Source: Colwellia hornerae
Lineage (GTDB): Bacteria > Pseudomonadota > Gammaproteobacteria > Enterobacterales > Alteromonadaceae
Length of the DNA: 64,000 bases
Reading direction: 5' to 3'
Assembly (NCBI RefSeq): GCF_007954355.1
Contig: NZ_VOLR01000005.1
Span: 62,001-126,000, forward strand
The notes beneath the pieces were generated by a model. It made no database searches and had not been told where the DNA came from. It saw only the letters and a list, made by a program, of their open reading frames with translations. The position numbers and the translations under genes were made by a program. Each line of letters begins with the position of its first letter. Position 1 is the stretch's first letter. Below, piece by piece: positions 1 to 8,500 of this stretch.

Positions 1-471
1 TTGTTAGCGGTCATTAAAAACAAAAAATTTGGCGGTAACATTAATGCCGACCGTGTCGCCACCATCGCTTTATATCATGAGGCAAGTGAAACTCGCTATG
101 GCGATATTGTTAGCCCAACTAAATATGCTAACAAAGAAATAGCAAGAGAATTCAAAAAGATAGAGTACTTAGCAGAAAAAGAATGTTTAGCGTCTTTACC
201 CGAAGAGTTTCAGGAACTTTTTTCAGATATCATCGTTCAAGATAATGTTGAAATCCACTACAAGACGATCGTAAAAGCGGCGGACATTTTAGTTGCTTAT
301 ATCAAAGCCCTTGATGAGCTTAATCACCACAACCCTGAGTTTTTACATGTAAAAGAGCGATTAGAATTGAAACTAACAGGATTAAAAAAGGAAATGCCGG
401 AAGTAGAATATTTTATGGAGATATTTCTTGAAGCCTGCTCAGCCACGGTCGATAAAATAAGCCAAAATTAG
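1..471 (+). CDS. yfbR: 5'-deoxynucleotidase YfbR, 3' part (5' end outside window)
   Basis: C-terminal 156 residues of an HD-superfamily nucleotidase that removes the 5' phosphate from deoxynucleoside monophosphates in the cytosol. The E. coli enzyme is about 200 residues, so some 40 N-terminal residues, including the first metal-binding His, lie left of the window; the TTG at base 1 is not a real start. Visible: the KNKKFGGN segment, the metal-binding region YHEASE near residues 25-30, a conserved GD, VKAAD with the late metal-ligand Asp, and the C-terminal YFMEIF. Odd: the hallmark His-Asp pair reads His-Glu here. It converges on the HD-GYP gene across a shared terminator. The family call is secure from alignment remembered against E. 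coli YfbR; activity with the Asp-to-Glu change is not. Confidence 0.88.
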   Translation: MLAVIKNKKFGGNINADRVATIALYHEASETRYGDIVSPTKYANKEIAREFKKIEYLAEKECLASLPEEFQELFSDIIVQDNVEIHYKTIVKAADILVAYIKALDELNHHNPEFLHVKERLELKLTGLKKEMPEVEYFMEIFLEACSATVDKISQN

Positions 472-486
472 GCTTACGTTAACCTT

Positions 487-519
487 AAAGTAGAGTATCA
501 ATGAAGATATTCTACTTTT
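487..519. terminator. Bidirectional terminator between yfbR and the HD-GYP gene
   Basis: Thirteen-base-pair stem with one G-U pair: bases 487-499 pair with 506-518 around a six-base loop. A T-rich end follows on the plus strand. It lies between two convergent genes and probably serves mainly yfbR. Confidence 0.7.
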
Positions 520-561
520 CCGTCTTCAATTGACAGCATAAGTCTGGCTTAGTGGTTAGGT

Positions 562-2112
562 TTAGAATGCAGAATCATCAGGATTCAGTAGTCTAATTTG
601 GCAAAACTCATCATAATTCTCCATAAACACATCAATCAATTTTGCTTCAAACTTTTTACCTCTTTGCTCAATTAAAAAGGCTTTTATCTCGATATTAGAC
701 CATTTTTCTTTATAACAGCGCGTAGAGCCCAAGGCATCAAAAACGTCTGCAATAGCCATAATACGTGCTTCGAGTGGTATTTCTTCACCTATCAGGCCAT
801 CAGGGTAGCCACTGCCATCCCAGTTTTCATGATGATAATGCGCTAACCTGGCGCCTAGTTTTGAAACACTTGTTTTAGATTTTGACAACAGCTGAAATCC
901 TGCGTCAGCATGAGTTTTCATGATTTCCCATTCGTTGTCGTCAAGCTTGCCCGGTTTATGGAGCAAATTGACGGGAATAATCACCTTGCCGATATCATGG
1001 AGCGGTGCAGCCAAACGAATAGCATTGATAAAGGCCTCACTTAATTGTAATTTTTTCGCTAACAATTCACAGATCAGTGCGACACGATGCACGTGAGAAC
1101 CTGTCTCTTTACTACGCGCTTCAATGGCTTCACCAACGATATACAACAACTCTTTCTGAGTCTTTTCTATTTCATGTTGTTTGGATAAACTATCAAGAAT
1201 AAGCGCAACATTAGTGGCAAACAACTCGGCTAAATTGGCTTTAAAATGTTCTGCGTCGTCTTCAAACTCAATATAAAGTACCGAGACTGAATTATCAGAT
1301 GTTTCATAATAACCAACAAATATTTCATCGGTGAAATAATGTTTTTTATTATCAAAGGCTTTTTGGATTAAACGTTTAACATCACTAGAAATATCTGAGG
1401 TTTCAAGACTATCTGACTCACTGACATATTTACCGGTACAAGCGATGATTAAATTTGAGCTAGTTTCATCATACTCTAATTGGCTTCGAGCAATATAAAG
1501 TGCAGAACTGTCAACATCCATTAAGGTCAGTAAGTGTTCTAGAGCAGCAGAGCCAAAAGGCTTGAATTGATTGATTTTTAACAGATCATGGGTGGCTTTT
1601 ATTAACTGTTTAAAAGCATCTAAACTACGTTGAATCGTCATTATGTCACGGTAGGCACGGATACTTGCATAGACGGTTGTGTTCATTTTACTAGCAGTAA
1701 AGTCAGTTTTCTCTTTGTAGTCATTAATATCAAATTCTTTAATCACTTTAGCTTCAGGAGCTGACCCTGCCTGTCCCGTTCTCAGGATAAGACGTATCGC
1801 TTGGTTCTTTAAAGTATTGCGTATCCATTCAACAAGCTCTAAGCCTGCATGATCAGTTTCCATAACAACATCAACGAAGGCCATACAGAAAGTATCATCT
1901 TTCAATAATATTTCACGTGCTTCAATAGAAGAATAAGCTGAAATAATTTCTAAGTTTCTATGTTCAATATTAGCGTCAGCTAAGACCAGTCGAGTCACTT
2001 GATGAACAGATTCATCATCATCAATAACCAATATCCGCCAAACCTTATTTTTTTTGGCTTTAGCCGTTAATGAGTCGTTTACTGATTCTTCTTTAAAGAG
2101 AAAGTTTGACAT
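562..2112 (-). CDS. Response regulator with DUF3369 and HD-GYP domains (c-di-GMP phosphodiesterase)
   Basis: A 516-residue cytoplasmic protein. A receiver domain (about 25-155) has the acidic DDD pair, the phospho-acceptor Asp in AFVDVVME, and the conserved Lys in DYKEKTD. A central DUF3369 domain (about 170-310) follows; it is a GAF-like module typical of this family. The C-terminal HD-GYP domain has HDIGK, the paired-His YHHENWDGSGYP motif and downstream metal ligands, all intact, so it is predicted to hydrolyse cyclic di-GMP under control of an unidentified histidine kinase. It is monocistronic; no kinase gene is adjacent. A 7-bp dyad lies about 60 bases upstream of its start (2171-2193). 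Domain assignment is firm; the signal and outputs are unknown. Confidence 0.93.
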   Translation of the reverse strand: MSNFLFKEESVNDSLTAKAKKNKVWRILVIDDDESVHQVTRLVLADANIEHRNLEIISAYSSIEAREILLKDDTFCMAFVDVVMETDHAGLELVEWIRNTLKNQAIRLILRTGQAGSAPEAKVIKEFDINDYKEKTDFTASKMNTTVYASIRAYRDIMTIQRSLDAFKQLIKATHDLLKINQFKPFGSAALEHLLTLMDVDSSALYIARSQLEYDETSSNLIIACTGKYVSESDSLETSDISSDVKRLIQKAFDNKKHYFTDEIFVGYYETSDNSVSVLYIEFEDDAEHFKANLAELFATNVALILDSLSKQHEIEKTQKELLYIVGEAIEARSKETGSHVHRVALICELLAKKLQLSEAFINAIRLAAPLHDIGKVIIPVNLLHKPGKLDDNEWEIMKTHADAGFQLLSKSKTSVSKLGARLAHYHHENWDGSGYPDGLIGEEIPLEARIMAIADVFDALGSTRCYKEKWSNIEIKAFLIEQRGKKFEAKLIDVFMENYDEFCQIRLLNPDDSAF

Positions 2113-2542
2113 TATTAATTCGTATTATTGTTATAGTTAACCCTAAGTGTAATTAAAATATAGAAAATGTCCTGTTATTTATGCAAATAACGGGTAAATA
2201 TAATAAATTAACTTTAAAATAATTAGCAATGTAAACTAAAACGCATAGCCATAAAGCAATGCGACTATTTTTAACTCGCTAACTTTCACCACAGCAAACA
2301 CATTACTGATAGCTATTTAGCGCACAAAAATATCAAGCGATTTATTGTCGATGAAACAGCATATTATTTACCCTATATTTCACGTTCAACTGAACACGCC
2401 ACCGAAATAAAATAAACATAATAAAGCCCTTAATAGGATCACTAGTCATCAAAAAGCAAAGGCTGTTGCATGGCTATATAGCTAAATCATCAGCTGACAA
2501 TTAAAATGTTATGAGTATATTGGCCTAAATTGTAATTATTTA
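2113..2542. other. Intergenic region between HD-GYP gene and ilv promoter
   Basis: About 430 AT-rich bases between divergent genes. No ORF with a credible ribosome-binding site and no RNA gene was recognised. The only clear structure is an inverted repeat at 2171-2193 (GTTATTT, four-base loop, AAATAAC), about 60 bases upstream of the HD-GYP start, which could be an operator for that gene. Confidence 0.5.
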
Positions 2543-2571
2543 TTGACACATAGAGCAAAACATCTTAAAAA
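2543..2571 (+). promoter_or_regulatory. Sigma-70 promoter of the ilv leader transcript
   Basis: A perfect -35 hexamer TTGACA (2543-2548), a 17-base spacer, then TAAAAA (2566-2571; four of six consensus positions). Transcription would start near 2578, about 30 bases before the leader peptide start codon, which fits an attenuated operon. Confidence 0.5.
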
Positions 2572-2608
2572 TAGAGCCATAAATACTTTTCTTCGGATTC
2601 AATTTAAA

Positions 2609-2689
2609 ATGAATTTTACATTTTTACACACTAAGCTCCTCTCTGTCGTCATGGTCATTAAACCATTACGGAGCTGGTGTTGTGTGTAA
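2609..2689 (+). CDS. ilv leader peptide (26 residues)
   Basis: Short ORF of 26 codons starting ATG at 2609 and ending TAA at 2687-2689. It carries clustered regulatory codons: Leu-Leu at codons 10-11, then Val-Val-Met-Val-Ile at codons 13-17, plus further Leu and Val. This is the pattern expected when a ribosome senses charged branched-chain tRNAs, as in the E. coli ilv leaders. The ORF overlaps a long stem (TTACACAC 2624-2631 and AGCTCC 2634-2639 against GGAGCT 2670-2675 and GTGTGTAA 2682-2689) and precedes a terminator. No strong Shine-Dalgarno is visible. Codon content plus placement make the assignment convincing although the peptide itself has no known activity. Confidence 0.75.
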   Translation: MNFTFLHTKLLSVVMVIKPLRSWCCV

Positions 2690-2716
2690 GAAAAGTTATT
2701 AAATAACCAATACAAT

Positions 2717-2751
2717 AAACCCTCGCTCTGCACAAGACCGAGGGTTTTTTT
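2717..2751 (+). terminator. ilvIH transcription attenuator
   Basis: Stem AAACCCTCG (2717-2725) with CGAGGGTTT (2739-2747), followed by a T run, 45 bases before ilvI. An alternative pairing is available: CGGAGC (2669-2674) in the leader with GCTCTG (2725-2730) in the left part of the terminator (one G-U). This would act as antiterminator when the ribosome stalls on the Leu/Val/Ile codons. Confidence 0.8.
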
Positions 2752-2796
2752 ATTGTTGAAACTTTAGTTTAACCATACTTTATAGAAGGCAAGCTC

Positions 2797-4521
2797 ATGA
2801 CAAAGAAGCAATTCACTGGTGCACAGATGGTAGTAAAAGCATTAGCGGCACTCGACGTGAAGTACATTTTTGGCTATCCAGGTGGTACCGTTTTAGATAT
2901 TTACGATGCCTTATTTCAGCAAACAGACGTTGAACATATACTGGTTCGTCATGAACAAGCAGCAACTCATATGGCCGATGGCTTTGCTCGGGCAACCGGC
3001 GAAGTGGGCGTAGTACTTGCTACATCAGGACCTGGGGCAACAAACTGTATAACGGGTATTGCGACCGCTTACATGGATTCAATTCCTATGGTGGTGCTTT
3101 CAGGACAAGTACCAACCACGCTTATTGGCGATGATGCTTTTCAAGAAACGGACATTGTTGGCTGTTCTCGCCCCATCGTTAAACACAGTTTCAACTGTCG
3201 AGTAGTTGAAGACATCCCTAATATTATCGCTAAAGCTTTTTATATTGCTAGTACCGGAAGACCAGGTCCGGTGGTTATTGAGCTACCTAAAGACTTATTA
3301 ATGCCAACAAGTCTGGGTGAATTTCATATTGAAACTGATGTTAAAATGCGTTCATATAACCCAAGTATTAAAGGTCATCCTAAGCAAATTAAGAAAGCTG
3401 TTAAAGCGATGACTACCGCTAAGAAACTGATCGTTTACTCGGGCGGCGGGGTTATTATCGCTAATGCATCAGGATTATTAACAAAACTTGTTGAAAAGTT
3501 AGATGCGCCAATCACCAACACCTTAATGGGTTTAGGTGGCATTTCAGGCACCCATAAAAATTATATCGGTATGTTAGGCATGCATGGTTCAGTTGAGGCC
3601 AACAAAACCATGGCAAATGCTGATGTCATTCTTGCCCTTGGCGCTCGTTTTGATGACCGTGTAACCAATAATGTTAAGAAATTTTGTCCCGATGCTAAGA
3701 TAATTCATGTTGATATCGACCCGACTTCTATTTCAAAAACCATCAATGCCCATATTCCTGTTGTTGGCCTACTTGAAGTAGTGTTACAACAATTATTAGA
3801 TGAATTAGCGGCAACAGACTTTGAACCCAATAAAGAAGAAAGAGCGCAGTGGTGGCAAGAAATTAATCACTGGCGTGGGCTAAACCGCGTAGGTTATGTG
3901 CAAGAAGGTGAGCAAATAAAGCCGCAACGCGTAATCGAAGCTATGTATAAAATAACCCAAGGTGAAGCCTATGTTTGCTCTGATGTCGGTCAACATCAGA
4001 TGTTTGCTGCACAATACTACCCGTTCGCTAAACCTCGCCAATGGATAAACTCTGGTGGTTTAGGCACAATGGGCTTTGGCTTACCTGCTGCTATGGGAGT
4101 TAAATTAGCCTTCCCTGAAAGCCATGTTATTTGCATAACAGGTGATGGCTCTATTCAAATGAATATTCAGGAGCTTTCAACGTGTTTACAGTACAACTTA
4201 CCTGTGGTTATTATTTCGTTAAATAACCGTTCTTTGGGCATGGTTCGCCAATGGCAGGATATGGTTTATGGTGGCCGTCATTCCTCTTCCTATATGGAGT
4301 CGCTACCTGACTTTGTAAAACTGGCTGAATCATATGGTCATGTCGGTATGCAAATAAACCATTTAGATGAATTAGAAGATAAGCTGACCGAAGCCTTTGC
4401 CATTAAAAACCGTTTAGTTTTTGTTGATGTATTAGTTGACGAAAACGAACATGTTTACCCAATGCAGATAAGATTGGGCGCAATTGATGATATGTGGATA
4501 AAAAAAGGAGTAAAAGCATAA
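2797..4521 (+). CDS. ilvI: Acetolactate synthase, large catalytic subunit
   Basis: A 574-residue ThDP- and FAD-dependent enzyme that condenses pyruvate with pyruvate or 2-oxobutyrate, the first common step of valine, leucine and isoleucine synthesis. Full length for the family. The N-terminal ThDP domain has the catalytic Glu53 in VRHEQAATH; a central FAD-binding domain follows; the C-terminal ThDP/Mg motif starts GDG at 449-451 and continues to the NN of SLNNRSLG. The start is ATG at 2797 with GAAGG upstream. It overlaps ilvH by one base (TAATG), so the subunits are translationally coupled. Expression is probably controlled by the upstream attenuator. I use ilvI because it is paired with an IlvH-type small subunit of about 165 residues. 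Confidence 0.96.
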   Translation: MTKKQFTGAQMVVKALAALDVKYIFGYPGGTVLDIYDALFQQTDVEHILVRHEQAATHMADGFARATGEVGVVLATSGPGATNCITGIATAYMDSIPMVVLSGQVPTTLIGDDAFQETDIVGCSRPIVKHSFNCRVVEDIPNIIAKAFYIASTGRPGPVVIELPKDLLMPTSLGEFHIETDVKMRSYNPSIKGHPKQIKKAVKAMTTAKKLIVYSGGGVIIANASGLLTKLVEKLDAPITNTLMGLGGISGTHKNYIGMLGMHGSVEANKTMANADVILALGARFDDRVTNNVKKFCPDAKIIHVDIDPTSISKTINAHIPVVGLLEVVLQQLLDELAATDFEPNKEERAQWWQEINHWRGLNRVGYVQEGEQIKPQRVIEAMYKITQGEAYVCSDVGQHQMFAAQYYPFAKPRQWINSGGLGTMGFGLPAAMGVKLAFPESHVICITGDGSIQMNIQELSTCLQYNLPVVIISLNNRSLGMVRQWQDMVYGGRHSSSYMESLPDFVKLAESYGHVGMQINHLDELEDKLTEAFAIKNRLVFVDVLVDENEHVYPMQIRLGAIDDMWIKKGVKA

Positions 4522-5018
4522 TGCGCAGAATTTTAGCTGTTTTATTAGAAAACGAACCGGGCTCTTTATCACGTATTGTTGGCTTATTTTCACAACGAGC
4601 CTTCAATATTGAAAGTTTAACCGTAGCGCCCACTGAAGATCCAAGTTTGTCGCGTATAACCATAGCAACACGAGGCGACGATAGAGTATTAGAGCAGATC
4701 GTCAAACAAGTTAATAAACTCATTGATGTGATTAAAATTACCGATTTAACCGAGCGCAGCCATGTTGAGCGTGAGCTACTACTGATTAAAGTGTTGGCGA
4801 TGAACGATAAATCACGCACTGAAGTTAAGCGTATTACCGATATTTTCAGGGGCTCAATTATCGATATTGGTAAGCAAGTTTATACCATTCAATTAACCGG
4901 CGATGCTGAAAAGCTTAATGCTTTTGTCACTACACTCGCCAATGAAACTGAAATAATTGAATCGGTACGTTCCGGTTGCGTCGGTATTGCTCGTGGTGAA
5001 AAAGCGCTTAGAGTATAA
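4521..5018 (+). CDS. ilvH: Acetolactate synthase, small regulatory subunit
   Basis: A 165-residue regulatory subunit that activates the catalytic subunit and confers valine feedback inhibition. The start is set at ATG 4521, which opens with [18 protein letters not shown] like known IlvH proteins and has GGAG ten bases upstream inside ilvI; an in-frame alternative nine codons earlier is less likely. An N-terminal ACT domain (about 2-78) has the NIESLTVAP motif, and a C-terminal ALS small-subunit domain ends RSGCVGIARGEK. It forms a two-gene operon with ilvI and is closed by a terminator immediately downstream. Confidence 0.95.
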   Translation: MRRILAVLLENEPGSLSRIVGLFSQRAFNIESLTVAPTEDPSLSRITIATRGDDRVLEQIVKQVNKLIDVIKITDLTERSHVERELLLIKVLAMNDKSRTEVKRITDIFRGSIIDIGKQVYTIQLTGDAEKLNAFVTTLANETEIIESVRSGCVGIARGEKALRV

Positions 5019-5032
5019 TTAACGCCTAACCT

Positions 5033-5064
5033 AAAAAAACCAAGCGATCTGCTTGGTTTTTTTG
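5033..5064 (+). terminator. Rho-independent terminator of ilvIH
   Basis: AAACCAAGC pairs with GCTTGGTTT around a short loop and runs into seven Ts, starting 15 bases after the ilvH stop codon. Confidence 0.88.
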
Positions 5065-5100
5065 TTTTACAATAACCAAGTAATCACCAAAAGCCCGATA

Positions 5101-5532
5101 ATGAAAACGACTTTTTCTCCCGCAACTAAAAGTGATAAAAAATCACTGATGCGTTTTTATAAACAGCAAAACTATAGCGCCGGTCTACTTGGTTTAGACA
5201 AGGTTTACTTGCTTAAGTGCTCATCAGAGATGATTGGCGCGGTTATAATTTCAACGCTGGCCGAAAATAACCAACAGTCGTTTTTACATGGTTTGGTTAT
5301 CGAGCGGGCATTTCGGCAAAAAAAATTAGCCTCGCAGCTATTAACCTTTGTTGTCACTCAAGATAAACACCAAGAAATCTTTTGTTTTGCTGATAAAACG
5401 CTAAGTCACTTTTATCAGCAAAACGGCTTTGGTCAGATAACTCAACAACAATTACCCGAGCCGCTGTTAATAAGATATCTAAGGGTAAAGAAAACCAAGA
5501 AGAATTTATTGGTGTTTACATTTCACCGTTAA
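5101..5532 (+). CDS. GNAT-family N-acetyltransferase
   Basis: A 143-residue single-domain acyltransferase of the GNAT fold. The ATG at 5101 is preferred over an in-frame ATG at 5053, which would lie inside the ilvIH terminator. The mid-region runs from a beta strand ending LHGLVIERAFR into QKKLASQLL, a degenerate acetyl-CoA pyrophosphate loop; FYQQNGF near the C terminus is the usual GNAT end motif. Substrate cannot be told. It lies between ilvH and the convergent folD gene and is probably transcribed alone. Confidence 0.7.
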   Translation: MKTTFSPATKSDKKSLMRFYKQQNYSAGLLGLDKVYLLKCSSEMIGAVIISTLAENNQQSFLHGLVIERAFRQKKLASQLLTFVVTQDKHQEIFCFADKTLSHFYQQNGFGQITQQQLPEPLLIRYLRVKKTKKNLLVFTFHR

Positions 5533-5543
5533 TTTTATAAACA

Positions 5544-6404
5544 TTAACCATTAAGGCGAGCTGCTGCAACCGTGTTTTTCAATAAGCAGGCAATCGTCAT
5601 TGGGCCAACACCACCAGGTACCGGTGTTATCGCTCCACAAACGGCTGCAACATTAGCAAAGTCGACATCACCAACAAGCTTGGCTTTACCATTTTCATCT
5701 TCTATACGGTTGATACCGACATCAATAATGGTTGCACCTGGTTTTATCCAGCTGGCTTGAACAAAATGAGCACGACCAACCGCAGCAATTAAAATATCGG
5801 CTTGCTGACAAACTTCTGCTAGGTTTTTAGTGCGAGAATGGGCAATGGTTACCGTACAGTTTTCTTGTAGAAGTAACAGTGCAACAGGCTTACCAACAAT
5901 ATTAGAGCGACCAATAACAACCGCATGCAAGCCAGACAAATCTTCACCTAAGTGTTTTTTTGTCAACATAATACAACCTTGTGGCGTACAAGGCACTAAT
6001 GCGCCAGGCTCGCCATTTAACAAGCGCCCCGAGTTCATCGCATGAAAACCATCAACATCTTTATTAGGGGTAATAGCCGCAATAATAACGCTTTCATCAA
6101 TATGTTTAGGTAAAGGTAATTGTACTAAGATACCGTGCACTGCATCATCGTTATTTAACTGTTGCAGCACTGCTAATAATTGCGCTTCGCTGGTGTCGTT
6201 TGGTAATTTAATTTCATTAGAAATCATCCCTACTTCACGCGTTTGCTTTACTTTATTACGCACATAAACTTCACTTGCTGGGTCTTCACCAACAAGCACC
6301 ACGGTTAAACCCGGTACAACTCCCTTATCTTTTTTAAGCTGGGCGACTTCAATTGTTAATATTTTTCGTAAATCAGCAGCTGCCTGCTTACCATCAATGA
6401 TCAT
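5544..6404 (-). CDS. folD: Methylenetetrahydrofolate dehydrogenase / cyclohydrolase
   Basis: A 286-residue bifunctional cytosolic enzyme that interconverts 5,10-methylene-, methenyl- and 10-formyl-tetrahydrofolate using NADP, feeding purine and formyl-Met synthesis. Length matches the family. The active-site Tyr47-x3-Lys51 pair lies in VYVRNK, the Rossmann motif is [14 protein letters not shown] (about 160-175), and the C-terminal [10 protein letters not shown] signature is intact. It starts ATG at 6404. The neighbour upstream in the same direction is ycgN, 134 bases away, so an independent promoter is possible. No oddities. Confidence 0.97.
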   Translation of the reverse strand: MIIDGKQAAADLRKILTIEVAQLKKDKGVVPGLTVVLVGEDPASEVYVRNKVKQTREVGMISNEIKLPNDTSEAQLLAVLQQLNNDDAVHGILVQLPLPKHIDESVIIAAITPNKDVDGFHAMNSGRLLNGEPGALVPCTPQGCIMLTKKHLGEDLSGLHAVVIGRSNIVGKPVALLLLQENCTVTIAHSRTKNLAEVCQQADILIAAVGRAHFVQASWIKPGATIIDVGINRIEDENGKAKLVGDVDFANVAAVCGAITPVPGGVGPMTIACLLKNTVAAARLNG

Positions 6405-6538
6405 CTATATTTCACTTTATTAGAATTAGAATTAGAACCTTGGTCAACGAGTAACGACTCAATCAAGCGTTAGCCATCAACCCTTGTTGCTATCACCTTT
6501 GCACTGGCCTTTTTGATAGAGAGAAGCAAAGCATAAGG

Positions 6539-7048
6539 TTAATCGATATCATTGAGCGGCCATGAAACGATGAAGTCTTCAAAATACTCTATCGCAACAT
6601 CGTTATCTTTAACTATTTTTCCTCGAACCGACATCCCCGCTTTATGCATAGCGGTCTTTTTGCCATTATTAAGTAATGGATGCCACGAAGGCATGCCTCG
6701 TCCCTCTTTTAAACGACGATAAGTACAGCTAGGCGGCATAAAAAAAACACCGTCTAAGTTTTCTTGTGTCAAACGCACACAATCAGGCACTAAAGTGGTA
6801 CGTTGTTCGTATTTAGAACACTGGCAGCTTTTTTCATTCAACAAATGGCAAGCAATATTAGTGTAATGAATCTGCTCACCTTCATTAATATAAGTGGTTG
6901 GCAGTAACTCTGTTTCCTGGGTTGTTTCATCATCATCAATAAATTTGTTTAGACAGCATTTAGCACAACCATCGCAAAGAGACTCCCACTCAGGTCGACT
7001 CATTTCTTCTAATTTTTTGGTTTGCCAAAAAGGAGCTTGTTCGCTCAT
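6539..7048 (-). CDS. ycgN: YcgN-family cysteine-cluster protein
   Basis: A 169-residue protein of the UPF0260/YcgN family, conserved in gammaproteobacteria and of unknown function. The hallmark is an N-terminal cysteine cluster, LCDGCAKCCLNK (about 24-35), followed by NIACHLL, CQCSKYEQR and PDCVRL; together these suggest binding of a metal or iron-sulfur centre. Compared with E. coli YcgN, it carries a short acidic insert (residues about 37-50) after the first cluster. It sits between folD and the MltB-type gene on the same strand. Confidence 0.9.
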   Translation of the reverse strand: MSEQAPFWQTKKLEEMSRPEWESLCDGCAKCCLNKFIDDDETTQETELLPTTYINEGEQIHYTNIACHLLNEKSCQCSKYEQRTTLVPDCVRLTQENLDGVFFMPPSCTYRRLKEGRGMPSWHPLLNNGKKTAMHKAGMSVRGKIVKDNDVAIEYFEDFIVSWPLNDID

Positions 7049-7091
7049 AAATATCTTCTCTTTTACTTTTCTATGGTGAATCGAATGAATT

Positions 7092-8147
7092 TTACTGAAT
7101 AGGTGGAAATTTTATTCTGTCTGATAAATGACCGACCGAACTAACAAAATAATAAGATAGATTCCAGTGCATTAGACTCTTATAATTATTATAAGCTAAA
7201 TAAACACGGCCATTTTCATCATCAGGAAATACCAGTGCAGCTTTAATATCGACTTTAGGTAAGTGAGTACCATCGGCACGTCTAACACCTAAAGCTTGCC
7301 ATTGTGCTAAGGTTTTCTCTGTTTTTTCCCAAGCTTTTAACCAGTTTTTTCGGCTACCAGTATTTTTAGGAATAGCCAACGACTTATCAAAGTCTGCCGG
7401 TAATTTAACCTGTCTACCCCAAGTTAATTCGTCGCTCCAACCTTCTTTTTTAAGATAGTTAGCCATAGACGAAAAAACATCGTCTAAATTGCCCCAGATA
7501 TCTTTCTTGCCATCGCCATCACCATCAACCGCAAAAGCAACAAACGAGGTTGGCATAAACTGATTTTGCCCCATAGCACCCGCCCAAGAGCCTTTCATAT
7601 TTTCAACACTGACATGTCCTTGTTGAATAATCGTTAACGCTGCCCAAAGTTGTTTCTTAAAAAAGACTTCACGGCGGCCTTCGTATGCGAGCGTAGTTAA
7701 TGCCGAAATAACATTATAATTACCCATGATTTTACCGAAGTTAGTTTCTAACCCCCATAACGCCACGATAAAACGCGGTTGAACACTATATTTTTTACCA
7801 ATTTTTGTTAACAGCGGTAAATGTTCTTTATACAGTGCTCGTGCTTTATTAACTTTCCAGTCAGGAACACGTTTTGGTAAATAAGTATCTAAAGTTTCGA
7901 CAGTTTCTGGTTGAGAACGATCGGCTTTTACCGCTCGCTGGTGAAATTTAACCTTTGAAAAGGCATTATTAACAAGTGCATTGTCATAGCCCTTGCTCAG
8001 CGCTGCTACTTTGAGTGCGGCAACATATATTTCAAAACCCGCTTCACTTAGATCTTTTTTTGCTGCTTGAGCAGAGCTAGTTAAACAAAGCAAAAAACAA
8101 CAACAAATTAACAGACTATATTTTTTAATATCAAAGCTAATCGACAT
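7092..8147 (-). CDS. Lytic murein transglycosylase, MltB family
   Basis: A 351-residue periplasmic enzyme that cleaves peptidoglycan glycan strands to 1,6-anhydro-muropeptides. The start is ATG 8147, because AAGGAG lies six bases upstream; an ATG six codons earlier overlaps the ycgL stop. A signal peptide with hydrophobic stretch LLICCCFLLCL ends near SAQA, with no lipobox at the cleavage site, so it is probably soluble. The SLT_2 domain has the catalytic Glu (about residue 134) in ALWGLETNFG, then GSWAGAMGQNQFMPTSF and the DGDGDGKKDIW loop. It is coupled to ycgL (stop of ycgL and ribosome-binding site overlap). Specific orthology to mltB is not claimed. Confidence 0.9.
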   Translation of the reverse strand: MSISFDIKKYSLLICCCFLLCLTSSAQAAKKDLSEAGFEIYVAALKVAALSKGYDNALVNNAFSKVKFHQRAVKADRSQPETVETLDTYLPKRVPDWKVNKARALYKEHLPLLTKIGKKYSVQPRFIVALWGLETNFGKIMGNYNVISALTTLAYEGRREVFFKKQLWAALTIIQQGHVSVENMKGSWAGAMGQNQFMPTSFVAFAVDGDGDGKKDIWGNLDDVFSSMANYLKKEGWSDELTWGRQVKLPADFDKSLAIPKNTGSRKNWLKAWEKTEKTLAQWQALGVRRADGTHLPKVDIKAALVFPDDENGRVYLAYNNYKSLMHWNLSYYFVSSVGHLSDRIKFPPIQ

Positions 8148-8157
8148 GCAACACTCC

Positions 8158-8448
8158 TTAATCATTATTATTATTTTTTAATTTCATTTCCGCTTTATGT
8201 TGGTCAAGTAAGTTTTCTACCGGTGGCGGAAGTTGTAAGTAAAATCCTTGCTCATTTAAGTTTGCTTTTACTTTTTCAATGTCTGCAAGTGCCAGTTTTT
8301 CTTTTTTTGCTAAATTCATCACAGTAACGAGTGTTGGTGAACCAAACATCAACATCAAGGGTGCCGGCACTGCTGAGAAATCATCACGTTGTTTAACAAA
8401 AAGATATGTTTGCGCTTTTTTAGTGCTTTTATAAATGGTACACAGCAT
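8158..8448 (-). CDS. ycgL: YcgL domain protein
   Basis: A 96-residue small protein of the YcgL family (UPF0745), found across gammaproteobacteria next to rnd. It opens MLCTIYKSTKKAQTYLFV and has the family PAPLMLMFGSPTLVTVMNL core and the GFYLQLPPP segment. It ends in a poly-Asn/Asp tail. The function has not been settled. It lies downstream of rnd and is tightly packed with the transglycosylase gene (10 bases to the chosen start), so the three probably share a transcript. Confidence 0.9.
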   Translation of the reverse strand: MLCTIYKSTKKAQTYLFVKQRDDFSAVPAPLMLMFGSPTLVTVMNLAKKEKLALADIEKVKANLNEQGFYLQLPPPVENLLDQHKAEMKLKNNNND

Positions 8449-8500
8449 AAAGGAGACCTATGTTTTTAGTATTAGTGTTTTAAAATGCCTAAGTGACAGT

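Noticed and set aside
4403-4819. 138-codon ORF antisense to ilvI/ilvH
   Set aside because: Shadow of two well-conserved genes; composition follows the antisense frame.
6424-6441. Three copies of a 6-bp ATTAGA-type repeat
   Set aside because: Too short and AT-rich to mean anything on its own.
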